Position numbers and translations under genes: made by a program. DNA of 7,672 nucleotides from an uncultured Clostridia bacterium. Its GTDB lineage: Bacteria > Bacillota > Clostridia > Christensenellales > Aristaeellaceae. Positions 1 through 6,559 of this stretch are shown one piece after another (position 1 is the first letter of the stretch; each line of letters begins with the position of its first letter). The notes under the pieces are model-generated. The model ran no database searches. It saw only the letters and a list, made by a program, of their open reading frames with translations, and had not been told where the DNA came from. The stretch covers positions 1 to 7,672 of the forward strand of contig CAMOHY010000095.1 of the NCBI GenBank assembly GCA_946615495.1. The letters run 5' to 3'.

Positions 1-2168
1 ATCTCCTGGCTGCCGCCCCATTTGATGGTGTTCAGATAGTTCCACATATCCGTCATCAGGGCGGCCTGCATGACCATGTTGCGGGTCATGCCCAGTTCGG
101 ACATGAATATGGGCCGGGCGTTGGGCACCCAGTCGTCAGAGGACGGGGTGTTGATGGCCATATCCATCAATTGCTTGATGCACTTGTCCAGGCGGGCTTC
201 GTCATAGGTGATGCCGTAGCTGGCGGCGAAATTGGAAATGTGCTTTTTCAGGGAGGCCGCCACCAGAATGGGGGTGGAGGTCATTTGCTCCTGCAGGCTC
301 ACGGTGGGGTCGTACAGGTTGGTTTGGTTGCCCACGATGGGCCGCAATTCGCCGGGCAAATCGATGCCCGTTTTGCTGGTCAGGCCCATTTGAGCGGCGT
401 ACTTATACAGCCTTTCCTCGCCGGGGAAATTGTTGTACAGCCGGCCGGACACGGTGTAGAAGAAATAGTTGCAGGAGTTTTTCAGCCCGCCGGCGATGTT
501 CAAATCCTTGTGGTTTTCCGGGGAACTGGTCCAGCACTTGGGCATGTCCTCTTTGACCTTGGTGTACCAGTCGAACCGGCCGCCGTCGCTGATGGTTTCA
601 TCCGGGGTCAGGGCGCCGTTGGTAAGGCCGGCCAGGCCGGTGCAGATTTTGAAAATGGAGCCGGGCTCGGCGCGGGTTTGGATAGCGTAATTCATGAGCA
701 GGCCCCGCTCGTCCTGCACGATTTGGATGGCGGCGTCGCCGCCCTGCACCATGGCGTTCAAATCGTAATTGGGGTACTGGGCCAGGGCCAGCAGGTTGCC
801 CGCGTTGCCGGGCCGCAGGTCCATCACGATGAGCACGCCGGTGGTGGCCAGCTGAATGGGAAATTCCTCCCAGTCACGAACGGCGATTTTGTCCTTATAG
901 GTTTCCAGCCATTCCGGCTCCTGCATGCGCTTTTCCTGCAAATTGCGGGTAAAATTCACGTTATCGCGGATATAGCGCTCCGCGGCGGCCTGATACTGGG
1001 CGTTGATGGTGAGCTTGACGGTGTTGCCGTCCTGGGGGGCGATGTAGGAAAGCTCCCGCGTTACCTTGCCCTGGGGGTCCACCTCCACCACCCGCGCGCC
1101 CTGCCGGTCCGTAATATTGGCGGTGAGCCAGTTTTCCATGCTGGCCTCGATGCCTGCCTGGCCGATGTAATCGTTCATGGCGTAGCCCGCGGGCTGCAGG
1201 TCGCTGAAATAATATTCCGCGTTCTGGATTTTGCCGGTGTAACCGATGATGGTGGCGGCCAGGGAGCCGTTGGGGTACACCCGCTTATCGCCCATGGTGA
1301 CGCCCACCCAGGGCATGGACATGCTGCGGCCCTCGATTTCGCTCACCGTTTCGTAGCTCACGTCCTCGGCGATAGGCACGGGGAGGGAGAGGAAGGCGTT
1401 ATCCTGCATGGTGGTGTTGATGGCGATGACCTGCAGCACCTTTTCCTCGTTTACCACCTGGTATTCCGCCACGGCGTCGGGATCGATCAGGTTCAGGTTC
1501 ACAATCTTCTGCGTCACCTGGCCTTCCCCGTCGGTCAGGGTGTTTACCAGCTTTTCCGGGTCCAGGATCACGGAATTGCCGTTTTTGTCCAGGGCCAGCA
1601 GATAGCGGCCGTCGGTCAGGGCGGTAAAGCCAAAGCGGCGGCAGAGGAAATTGAAGCTCAGCTCCGCCGTGGGGTAGCGGGAGCTGCTGACGTAGTTGTT
1701 ATCGTAAAAATACTGCTTTCGGGTGTCCCAGGCGGTTTGGGAAATGCCGTCGCCGAAGTTGAATTCCCAGGCCCCGGTTTCCTCATCGCGGATGATGGGG
1801 GAGGTGACGGAAATTTTGCCGCCGTAGCTTTCAATGATGCCAATGGCCTCCAGCAGCTGCTTGGTGGGGTAATCCCAATCCTCGTTTTCGCGGTAAAAGG
1901 TTACGTTATAGGCTTTTTCGCTCTTGGCCAGCACCACGGAATTGATGTCCGTAATCATGCCGCGGCTGCCCTTTACGGCGATGCTTTTGATGCTTTGGCT
2001 GGCGGTGGCGGCGGCGTATTCCTCGCCCTGCTCAATCTGCAGGCGGTAAAGCCCGAAAAACAGCACCCCAAACATGCCCATAACGCCCACCAGGAACACC
2101 AGAAACCGCGCGTTCATTTTGCGGTCCTTTCCCCGGCTTTTGCGGGAAGAGCGCAATTCATCCTTCAC
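1..2168 (-). CDS. mrdA: Class B penicillin-binding protein 2 (elongasome transpeptidase), 3' end cut by the window
   Basis: This is a peptidoglycan DD-transpeptidase that cross-links side-wall murein as part of the Rod/elongasome complex. It is membrane-anchored with its catalytic domain outside. The 722 codons present show a short basic cytoplasmic tail, one membrane helix at about residues 22–41, the class B pedestal motif RGxIxD (R69–D74), a GxAGIE motif (G339-I340-E341), the catalytic SxxK as S504-I-F-K507 within AEPGSIFK, and SxN as S565-C-N567. The third motif, KTG, is not reached and should lie beyond the left edge. The GTG start at 2168 is chosen because GGAGG (2182–2178) lies 9 nt upstream and the start overlaps the mreD stop by 4 nt; an in-frame ATG at codon 18 has no better site. 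The serine nucleophile sits about 170 residues later than in E. coli PBP2, so the pedestal is expanded. PBP2 rather than a SpoVD/PBP3 assignment rests mainly on the mreBCD context. Confidence 0.93.
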   Translation of the reverse strand, partial: MKDELRSSRKSRGKDRKMNARFLVFLVGVMGMFGVLFFGLYRLQIEQGEEYAAATASQSIKSIAVKGSRGMITDINSVVLAKSEKAYNVTFYRENEDWDYPTKQLLEAIGIIESYGGKISVTSPIIRDEETGAWEFNFGDGISQTAWDTRKQYFYDNNYVSSSRYPTAELSFNFLCRRFGFTALTDGRYLLALDKNGNSVILDPEKLVNTLTDGEGQVTQKIVNLNLIDPDAVAEYQVVNEEKVLQVIAINTTMQDNAFLSLPVPIAEDVSYETVSEIEGRSMSMPWVGVTMGDKRVYPNGSLAATIIGYTGKIQNAEYYFSDLQPAGYAMNDYIGQAGIEASMENWLTANITDRQGARVVEVDPQGKVTRELSYIAPQDGNTVKLTINAQYQAAAERYIRDNVNFTRNLQEKRMQEPEWLETYKDKIAVRDWEEFPIQLATTGVLIVMDLRPGNAGNLLALAQYPNYDLNAMVQGGDAAIQIVQDERGLLMNYAIQTRAEPGSIFKICTGLAGLTNGALTPDETISDGGRFDWYTKVKEDMPKCWTSSPENHKDLNIAGGLKNSCNYFFYTVSGRLYNNFPGEERLYKYAAQMGLTSKTGIDLPGELRPIVGNQTNLYDPTVSLQEQMTSTPILVAASLKKHISNFAASYGITYDEARLDKCIKQLMDMAINTPSSDDWVPNARPIFMSELGMTRNMVMQAALMTDMWNYLNTIKWGGSQE

Positions 2169-2803
2169 AGCAGTTCACCTCCCTCCTGGGCCCTCCTGCG
2201 CCGGTACATGCCCAGCACGTACCTTACCGGCACCATCAAAACCAACGACAGCGCCATGGTGTAGAGCGCGGAGGCTGCCAGCCGGACCAAATGAATCCAG
2301 CCGATATCTTCACCGATCAAATACATATACGCCGCCAAAACGATGTTCAGCAGCACGTCCATCAAGCCCGCGCAGGCGGGGATGCGCACGATGGGGGGCA
2401 GATCGGTTTCCCGGTAGCGCATCATAAAGCGGTGCCACCAATGCTCTTTGCCCCGGCCTTCGCTGATGCGCACCTTGCGGCTTTCAGCCATCATGCGGCG
2501 GCGCTCCAGCTGCCGGTCGCTCATATCGGCAAAATACTGGGCGCAGAGCATGGTAATGACCGGATAGGCGATCACATACAGCGCGGGCACGTTGGATAGC
2601 ATGCTTTCCATCATCATGCCAATCAGGCAGGAGGCGCAGAAGGCGTATTTTTTCCCGCAGGAAACGATGATGATGGCGAGCGCGGCAAAAACCACGCTGC
2701 CCATAATGCCCTGAAAAGCCAGATATTTCATTACGCATACCTGGACCAAATAGGCCAGCACCGTAATGAGCAGCGCCTTCAGGGCCCTTTTCAATGCCTT
2801 CAC
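2165..2803 (-). CDS. mreD: Rod shape-determining membrane protein MreD
   Basis: This is an integral membrane protein of 212 residues, placed between MreC and PBP2 in the elongation complex. Hydrophobic segments lie at roughly residues 8–28, 33–49, 53–70, 73–92, 142–163 and 171–197, giving about six membrane helices as expected for MreD. Between the fourth and fifth lies a strongly basic, polar loop (about 94–138, with QLERRR and RKVRISEGRGKEHWWHR), which makes the protein longer than the usual 160–180 residues. MreD diverges quickly in sequence, so the identification rests on topology plus position directly after mreC. The start is GTG at 2803, with GGAGG at 2815–2811 (spacer 7 nt). The GTGA overlap with the mreC stop implies coupled translation. 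An ATG at 2810 is in another frame and falls within the initiation region, so it was not used. Confidence 0.87.
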   Translation of the reverse strand: MKALKRALKALLITVLAYLVQVCVMKYLAFQGIMGSVVFAALAIIIVSCGKKYAFCASCLIGMMMESMLSNVPALYVIAYPVITMLCAQYFADMSDRQLERRRMMAESRKVRISEGRGKEHWWHRFMMRYRETDLPPIVRIPACAGLMDVLLNIVLAAYMYLIGEDIGWIHLVRLAASALYTMALSLVLMVPVRYVLGMYRRRRAQEGGELL

Positions 2804-4455
2804 TCGTCATCCTCCACCGTCATGGCGCCCGCGTCCGCAGTAGGCTCCGGCGAGGGCGTGGGGGTAAAGGTGGGCCGGGGCGACGGCGTGGCCGTAGCGC
2901 CGGTGCGGTCCGCCACGTGGTATTCCAGGTTATCCGGAACGGGGGTCGCGTTGGGGTCCGGGGTAGCGGTAGGCGCGGGGGTTATGCCCGGCGCGCTGGT
3001 GGGCGCGGGAGTTTCCTCCTGGGCGTCCGGCGCGGCGGTGGCGCTGTACATAAAGTCGCTGAGCCCTTCCATTTCAAAGCTGGGAATGGGCCGGGCCGTG
3101 ACCAGCGGCTCCAGCGCGATGCTCTGGGAGGAGCTGCTGCGCGCCTGGGCGTTTTCCGCGTAGGAGGGGCGGTAGCGGTACACGGTCACGTATTCCAAAT
3201 GCTGAAAATCCACCACCGGCTCCAGCACCACGTAGGATTTGTTGTCCTCCATGCCGCGGGTGCTTTCCCGGATATAGCCGATGGGAATGCCCTTGGGGAA
3301 TTCCAGGCCCACGCCGGAGGTGACCACCACGTCGCCGGGGCGGGGCAGGGAATTGTCCGGCAGGTAATACATGCGGCACATGGGCTCCCCGTTGGTGCCC
3401 AGGGTGCCCTTCACGCTGCCCTGGTCCCGGCTGGACTGGACAAGGCCGGCCACGGTGCAGTCGCTGTTGATGATGCAGCGCACATTGCAGGAACGCTCCG
3501 TGGTGTTGTAGGTAACGCCCACCAGGCCGCCGTTGTCCACCACGGCCATGTAATCGGCCACGCCGTCGGAGGAGCCCACGTTCAGCGTCAGGGTGGAAAA
3601 GTAGTTGCCGCCCTCCGTGCCAATCACCTGGGCAAACAGGCCGTTCATATCCCGGTTGCCTTCCTGCTCCTGCAAAATATCCCGCAGGGCGGCGTTTTCG
3701 TGAATCAGCTCCTGCATGCGGGCGGTATCGTTGGCCATGTCGTCCAATTGGATGAGCAGCTGTTCGTATTCATATTCCAGGTTGCCGCGGATTTTCAGCG
3801 TGCGCAGATACGTGACCACGCTGTCGGTGATGGTGGAAAAGGTGGACTGCACCGGCGTCACCACGGCGTTGACCAGCCTGCGCGGCAGGGCCAGGAGGGG
3901 GGAAGAAACGAAATTGGAAACGATCATCAGCGCGACCATGATGAACAGCGTGCCGCAAATGACCACGATGGCCATCATTTTAACGAAGCTGCGACGCTCC
4001 TCCTCGCGGGAGGCGTTTTTCTTTTTCCGGTTCTTGCCGTCCTTCTTTTTTCCGTTTTTTCTGCTCTTGGCGGCTTTTTTGCTGTTTTTAGGGGACGCTC
4101 CTGCATCCGGGGCGGCGGTGCGGCGGCGGAATTGGCCGCCCTCCACCCGCTGGGCTTCCCGCGCCCAGGCCTGGTCCGCTTCCTCCTCGCGGGAGGAAAA
4201 AACGCTGCTTTCCTCCGCTATCGGAGCGTTTGTTTCTTCCTCTTCCTCCAAGGAGGGCCTTGGCGCTTCGGGCCTTTCTTCCGGTTTTTCCTCTTCCGGG
4301 GCGTCAAAGGAAGCGGGGGCTTCCTCCTCCGCTTCTGTTTGTATTTTCTGCGCCCAGGCGGGCAGCCTTTCCTCCGCTTCCGGAGGCTGGGCGCCCATAT
4401 CCCTGGCGTTCAGGTTTTCGCTTTCGGAAAATTGCCGGTCCTGATTTCTTGCCAT
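2800..4455 (-). CDS. mreC: Rod shape-determining protein MreC, with long N- and C-terminal extensions
   Basis: MreC is a bitopic scaffold that links cytoplasmic MreB with the extracytoplasmic PBP2/RodA machinery. At 551 residues it is nearly twice the length of B. subtilis MreC (about 290). Order of parts: an acidic, Glu/Pro-rich cytoplasmic stretch (about 20–105), a Lys/Arg-rich stretch (about 122–156), one membrane helix (about 160–181), a coiled-coil-like segment (about 222–267), the MreC double β-barrel domain (about 272–428, including NGGLVGVTYNTTERSCNVRCIIN and the TSGVGLEFPKGIPIGYI motif), then a Pro/Thr/Ala-rich tail (about 472–545) that should lie outside the membrane. The ATG at 4455 is supported by GAGGAG at 4467–4462, inside the mreB 3' end, only 3 nt after the mreB stop. 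The core domain makes the family call secure; the role of the extensions is unknown. Confidence 0.95.
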   Translation of the reverse strand: MARNQDRQFSESENLNARDMGAQPPEAEERLPAWAQKIQTEAEEEAPASFDAPEEEKPEERPEAPRPSLEEEEETNAPIAEESSVFSSREEEADQAWAREAQRVEGGQFRRRTAAPDAGASPKNSKKAAKSRKNGKKKDGKNRKKKNASREEERRSFVKMMAIVVICGTLFIMVALMIVSNFVSSPLLALPRRLVNAVVTPVQSTFSTITDSVVTYLRTLKIRGNLEYEYEQLLIQLDDMANDTARMQELIHENAALRDILQEQEGNRDMNGLFAQVIGTEGGNYFSTLTLNVGSSDGVADYMAVVDNGGLVGVTYNTTERSCNVRCIINSDCTVAGLVQSSRDQGSVKGTLGTNGEPMCRMYYLPDNSLPRPGDVVVTSGVGLEFPKGIPIGYIRESTRGMEDNKSYVVLEPVVDFQHLEYVTVYRYRPSYAENAQARSSSSQSIALEPLVTARPIPSFEMEGLSDFMYSATAAPDAQEETPAPTSAPGITPAPTATPDPNATPVPDNLEYHVADRTGATATPSPRPTFTPTPSPEPTADAGAMTVEDDE

Positions 4456-4458
4456 GCG

Positions 4459-5502
4459 TTACTCCTCGTCTTCCTCCCGCAGGAAGCTGGATTTGCCGAT
4501 GCGGTGCAAAAGCTCGATATTATCTGCCAAATGTCCGGCGCCAAGGGCCGCGCAGCTCATCGGGTCGCGGGCCAGGAGCACGGGCATATCCAACTCAGAG
4601 GCGATGTATTGGTCCAGAGCAAAAAGCTGAGAGCCGCCGCCGGTCAAGTGGATGCCAGATTTCATCACGTCGCCAGCCAGTTCGGGGGGCGTGCGCTCCA
4701 GCACATGCTGGATGGCCGCCAAAATGGCCTGGCAGGGCGATTTCAGGGCTTCATACACCTGAGTGGAGGAAATTTCCGCCGTTTGGGGCAAATTGGTAAT
4801 CATATCCCGGCCCCGCACCAGCACCCGGCGCTCCTCCTTTAAGGGCAGGGCGGAGCCCAGGGCAGTCTTTACGTCCTCGGCGGTGCGGTCGCCGATGAGC
4901 ATGTTGAATTCGCGCTTGATGTAGGCCACGATGGCCTCGTCCATTTTGATGCCGCCGATGCGGATGGACCGGGACACCACGATGCCGCCCAGGCTGATAA
5001 CGGCCGCCTCCGTGGTGCCGCCGCCGATATCCACCACCATGCTGCCCACCGGCTCAAACACCGGCAGGCCGGAGCCGATGGCCGCGGCGAAGGGCTTTTC
5101 CACCAGGTGCAGCTGGTTTTCCCGAATGCCCGCGTACATGGCGGCCTTGCGCACCGCCCGCCGCTCAATGGGCGACACCCGGCAGGGAATGGTCATAATG
5201 GCGCGGGGCTTTACCAGGCGGGAAACGCCGATGGCCTTGCGCACAAAATATTGCAGCATATACTGGGTCATATCAAAATCCCGGATCATGCCGTCCGCCA
5301 TGGGGCGTACGGCCACCACATCCGCCGCGGTGCGGCCCAGCATCACCCGCGCTTCCTCCCCGATGGCGCGCACGGCGTGGCGGCCGCCCCGGTCCACTAC
5401 CAGCAGAGAGGGTTCATTGATTACAATTCCTTTTTTCTTTACGTACACCTGGGTGTTGGCCGTGCCCAGGTCAATTCCGATATCCGGTGCGACGATGGCC
5501 AT
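4459..5502 (-). CDS. mreB: Actin-like cell shape protein MreB
   Basis: MreB is a cytoplasmic, ATP-binding actin homologue that forms short membrane-bound filaments and orients side-wall synthesis. Its 347 residues cover the whole family length. Visible motifs are phosphate-1 DIGIDLGTANT (7–17), INEPS (28–32), the PKP-like KPRAIMTIPCRVSPIERRAV block (98–117), phosphate-2 VVDIGGGTTEAAVIS (156–170) and the adenosine-side LTGGGSQL (286–293). Two places differ from the common consensus: VEKP (134–137) where VEEP or IEEP is usual, and GGIKMDEAI (183–191) where GGDEMDEAI or AGDEMD is usual. MreB, Mbl and MreBH paralogues cannot be told apart by eye; being the only copy upstream of mreCD favours MreB. 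The ATG at 5502 has AGGA at 5515–5512 with a 9-nt spacer. It follows maf after 45 nt with no clear promoter between, so it is likely cotranscribed. Confidence 0.96.
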   Translation of the reverse strand: MAIVAPDIGIDLGTANTQVYVKKKGIVINEPSLLVVDRGGRHAVRAIGEEARVMLGRTAADVVAVRPMADGMIRDFDMTQYMLQYFVRKAIGVSRLVKPRAIMTIPCRVSPIERRAVRKAAMYAGIRENQLHLVEKPFAAAIGSGLPVFEPVGSMVVDIGGGTTEAAVISLGGIVVSRSIRIGGIKMDEAIVAYIKREFNMLIGDRTAEDVKTALGSALPLKEERRVLVRGRDMITNLPQTAEISSTQVYEALKSPCQAILAAIQHVLERTPPELAGDVMKSGIHLTGGGSQLFALDQYIASELDMPVLLARDPMSCAALGAGHLADNIELLHRIGKSSFLREEDEE

Positions 5503-5547
5503 ATATCTTCATCCTACCCATCCCTAATAAAATCAGCTGTTCTTCTT

Positions 5548-6114
5548 TCAGCAAGGCACTCCGGCGCGCAGCAGCATATGGCGCACCAGGTGCATGGGCA
5601 GGCCGATCACCGTGGAATAGCTGCCCTCGATGCGGCGCACAAACATGCCGCCCTTTCCCTGAATGGCATAAGCGCCGGCCTTGTCCATGGGTTCATCATC
5701 CGCGGCGTAGCGGGCGATGGCGTCTTCCTCCAAATCATCAAACTGCACGCTGGATTGGTCAAAGCGTACGTCGGCTTCGCCTTTGGCGTTGATAACGCAA
5801 ACGCCGGTGTACACCGTGTGCCAATTGCCGGAGAGGAGGCGAATCATCTCTTCGGCCTCCCGGCGGTCCTTGGGCTTCCCCAGCACCCGGCCGTTTTGGT
5901 ACACAATGGTGTCGGCCCCCAGCACTACGCGGCCGGGGTTCTGGTCCCACACGGCCTGGGCCTTTCGCCGGGCGTTTTCCATTACCAGGGCCGCCGGTTC
6001 CCCGCTCTTTAATTCCTCCGCGTCAGCGGTGAGGACTTCAAAAGGCACGCCCGTATAGCCCATCAGCTCCCGGCGGCGGGGGGAGGAGGACGCCAATATC
6101 AACGATTGAACCAT
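5548..6114 (-). CDS. maf: Maf/YhdE family nucleoside triphosphate pyrophosphatase
   Basis: Maf proteins are cytoplasmic enzymes that hydrolyse non-canonical or selected nucleoside triphosphates (dTTP, UTP and modified forms) to the monophosphate plus pyrophosphate. They are linked genetically to septation and cell shape. The 188-residue length is normal. Motifs seen are LASSSPRRRELM (7–18), the catalytic-type GADTIV with D68, GKPKD (79–83), HTVYTGVCV (99–107), and the C-terminal DKAGAYAIQG ... IEGSYSTVIGLP block. The DKAGAYAIQG form suggests the YhdE (dTTP/UTP) rather than the YceF (m7GTP) branch, but that is an inference. In B. subtilis maf is also just upstream of mreBCD, separated by radC, which is missing here. 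The ATG at 6114 has AGGA at 6127–6124 with a 9-nt spacer. This is the first gene of the leftward operon. Confidence 0.95.
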   Translation of the reverse strand: MVQSLILASSSPRRRELMGYTGVPFEVLTADAEELKSGEPAALVMENARRKAQAVWDQNPGRVVLGADTIVYQNGRVLGKPKDRREAEEMIRLLSGNWHTVYTGVCVINAKGEADVRFDQSSVQFDDLEEDAIARYAADDEPMDKAGAYAIQGKGGMFVRRIEGSYSTVIGLPMHLVRHMLLRAGVPC

Positions 6115-6238
6115 GGAAATTCATCCTTTTTTCTTCCGGCTTTTCGCCAGAGGCACTTCTTTGGCCGCATTTTGGCGCACGCAAATAAGCGCTTCCGTAT
6201 TTTTTGAAGGCGGACCGGGCGCCCTGCGCGTCGGTCAC
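6115..6238 (-). promoter_or_regulatory. Leader of the maf operon with two small hairpins
   Basis: This stretch lies between the predicted transcription start and the maf start codon. On the minus strand its first bases can fold into a hairpin: GACCG (6236–6232) pairs with CGGTC (6217–6213), with an inner GCGC/GCGC stem. A second hairpin, CTGGC-GAAAA-GCCGG, lies just upstream of the AAAAAAGGA ribosome binding site. A 66-codon reading frame beginning GTG at 6238 covers the leader, but it would start at the transcript's 5' end, has no ribosome binding site and resembles nothing, so it is not called. No known riboswitch was recognised. Confidence 0.35.
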
Positions 6239-6244
6239 TTATCT

Positions 6245-6273
6245 ATTATAGCATAAGCAGGGCCCCCAAGTAC
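6245..6273 (-). promoter_or_regulatory. Promoter for the maf–mreBCD–PBP2 operon
   Basis: Read on the minus strand, a perfect -10 TATAAT (6250–6245) is preceded directly by TGC, an extended -10. No good -35 is present: at 17 nt spacing one finds GTACTT (6273–6268), so recognition would rely on the extended -10. The predicted start of transcription is near 6238, giving a leader of about 124 nt before maf. It is the only convincing promoter seen upstream of the minus-strand cluster. Confidence 0.7.
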
Positions 6274-6294
6274 AGTGGTTTTGAAACAGTTCGC

Positions 6295-6314
6295 AACAAT
6301 TTTGTAAAAATGTT
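6295..6314. promoter_or_regulatory. 20-bp AT-rich dyad, candidate operator
   Basis: The sequence has the form AACAnTTTTnnAAAAnTGTT, in which 16 of 20 positions are two-fold symmetric. It lies between the divergent promoters, about 45 bp upstream of the leftward -10 and about 97 bp upstream of the nagB -35. This would suit a dimeric regulator of either gene set. It does not match an operator I recognise, and symmetric AT-rich words arise by chance in such sequence. Confidence 0.35.
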
Positions 6315-6334
6315 ATAAATTTTTTTGCCGCGCA

Positions 6335-6410
6335 GAAAAGACTGATTTGAAAAGAAAAAATAAAAAAACGTCGAAAAAAAGCGAAAGATTTCAAATGTGT
6401 TCAAAAAAGC
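6335..6410 (+). promoter_or_regulatory. A-rich purine tract, UP-element-like, upstream of the nagB promoter
   Basis: The plus strand is dominated by runs of A (at 6350–6353, 6355–6360, 6362–6368, 6374–6380 and 6403–6408) and is almost all purine from 6350 to 6388. The last A run ends two bases before the nagB -35, the place of a proximal UP subsite. An 8-bp inverted repeat, ATTTGAAA (6345–6352) and TTTCAAAT (6389–6396), brackets the tract. Stimulation of the nagB promoter and intrinsic DNA bending are plausible; both are inferred. Confidence 0.45.
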
Positions 6411-6440
6411 TTGCTAAGACACAGGAAATTATGGTATAAT
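6411..6440 (+). promoter_or_regulatory. Strong sigma-A-type promoter for nagB
   Basis: TTGCTA (6411–6416) as -35 and TATAAT (6435–6440) as -10 are separated by 18 nt, and TGG directly before the -10 makes it an extended -10. Transcription would begin near 6447, leaving a leader of about 113 nt. The layout closely matches the rplS promoter further right, including the upstream A run. Confidence 0.85.
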
Positions 6441-6448
6441 AAAATTGA

Positions 6449-6502
6449 ACGCGCGGGGGAAACCGCGGCGCGTGCAGGCTGATCCCGCGGGAAACGGCGG
6501 GA
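6449..6502 (+). promoter_or_regulatory. Structured nagB leader: two GC-rich hairpins
   Basis: The first hairpin can form either as ACGCGC (6449–6454) with GCGCGT (6468–6473) or as CGCGG (6452–6456) with CCGCG (6463–6467). These alternatives exclude each other. The second is TCCCGC (6483–6488) with GCGGGA (6497–6502) around an 8-nt loop. Both loops contain GGGAAAC. No U run follows, so neither is a plain terminator. They sit just after the predicted transcript start and could stabilise the mRNA or act as a cis-regulatory RNA. No known riboswitch class was recognised. From 6503 to the ribosome binding site the leader is A-rich and looks unstructured. Confidence 0.5.
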
Positions 6503-6559
6503 CCCCATCATTGAACAACAAATGGAAAGCGAACAAACTATCTCTTGGGAGGCGGGGTT

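Noticed and set aside
171..2264. 697-codon open frame on the plus strand opposite the PBP2 gene
   Set aside because: It is antisense to a gene with clear transpeptidase motifs. Its product is a Gly/His/Val-rich string without recognisable domains, and its openness follows from GC-biased third codon positions on the minus strand.
2811..3060. Repetitive-looking DNA at the 3' end of mreC
   Set aside because: It encodes the Pro/Thr/Ala-rich tail; the similarity comes from codon repetition and I found no exact tandem unit.
2794..4842. 682-codon open frame on the plus strand opposite mreC and part of mreB
   Set aside because: It runs antisense across two genes with real family motifs, and has the low-complexity Gly/His/Ala/Arg composition expected of a shadow frame and no ribosome binding site.
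6038..6238. 66-codon minus-strand frame overlapping the maf start and leader
   Set aside because: It begins with GTG at the predicted transcript 5' end, has no ribosome binding site, overlaps maf out of frame and resembles no known protein.
6282..6295. Possible CcpA catabolite (cre) site, TGAAACAGTTCGCA
   Set aside because: It misses the central CG, the most conserved part of the cre consensus, has a second mismatch, and lies far upstream of the nagB promoter.
6545..6559. Longer nagB beginning at TTG 6545
   Set aside because: This start would sit on the GGGAGG ribosome binding site, whereas ATG 6560 has ideal spacing and gives the usual family N-terminus.
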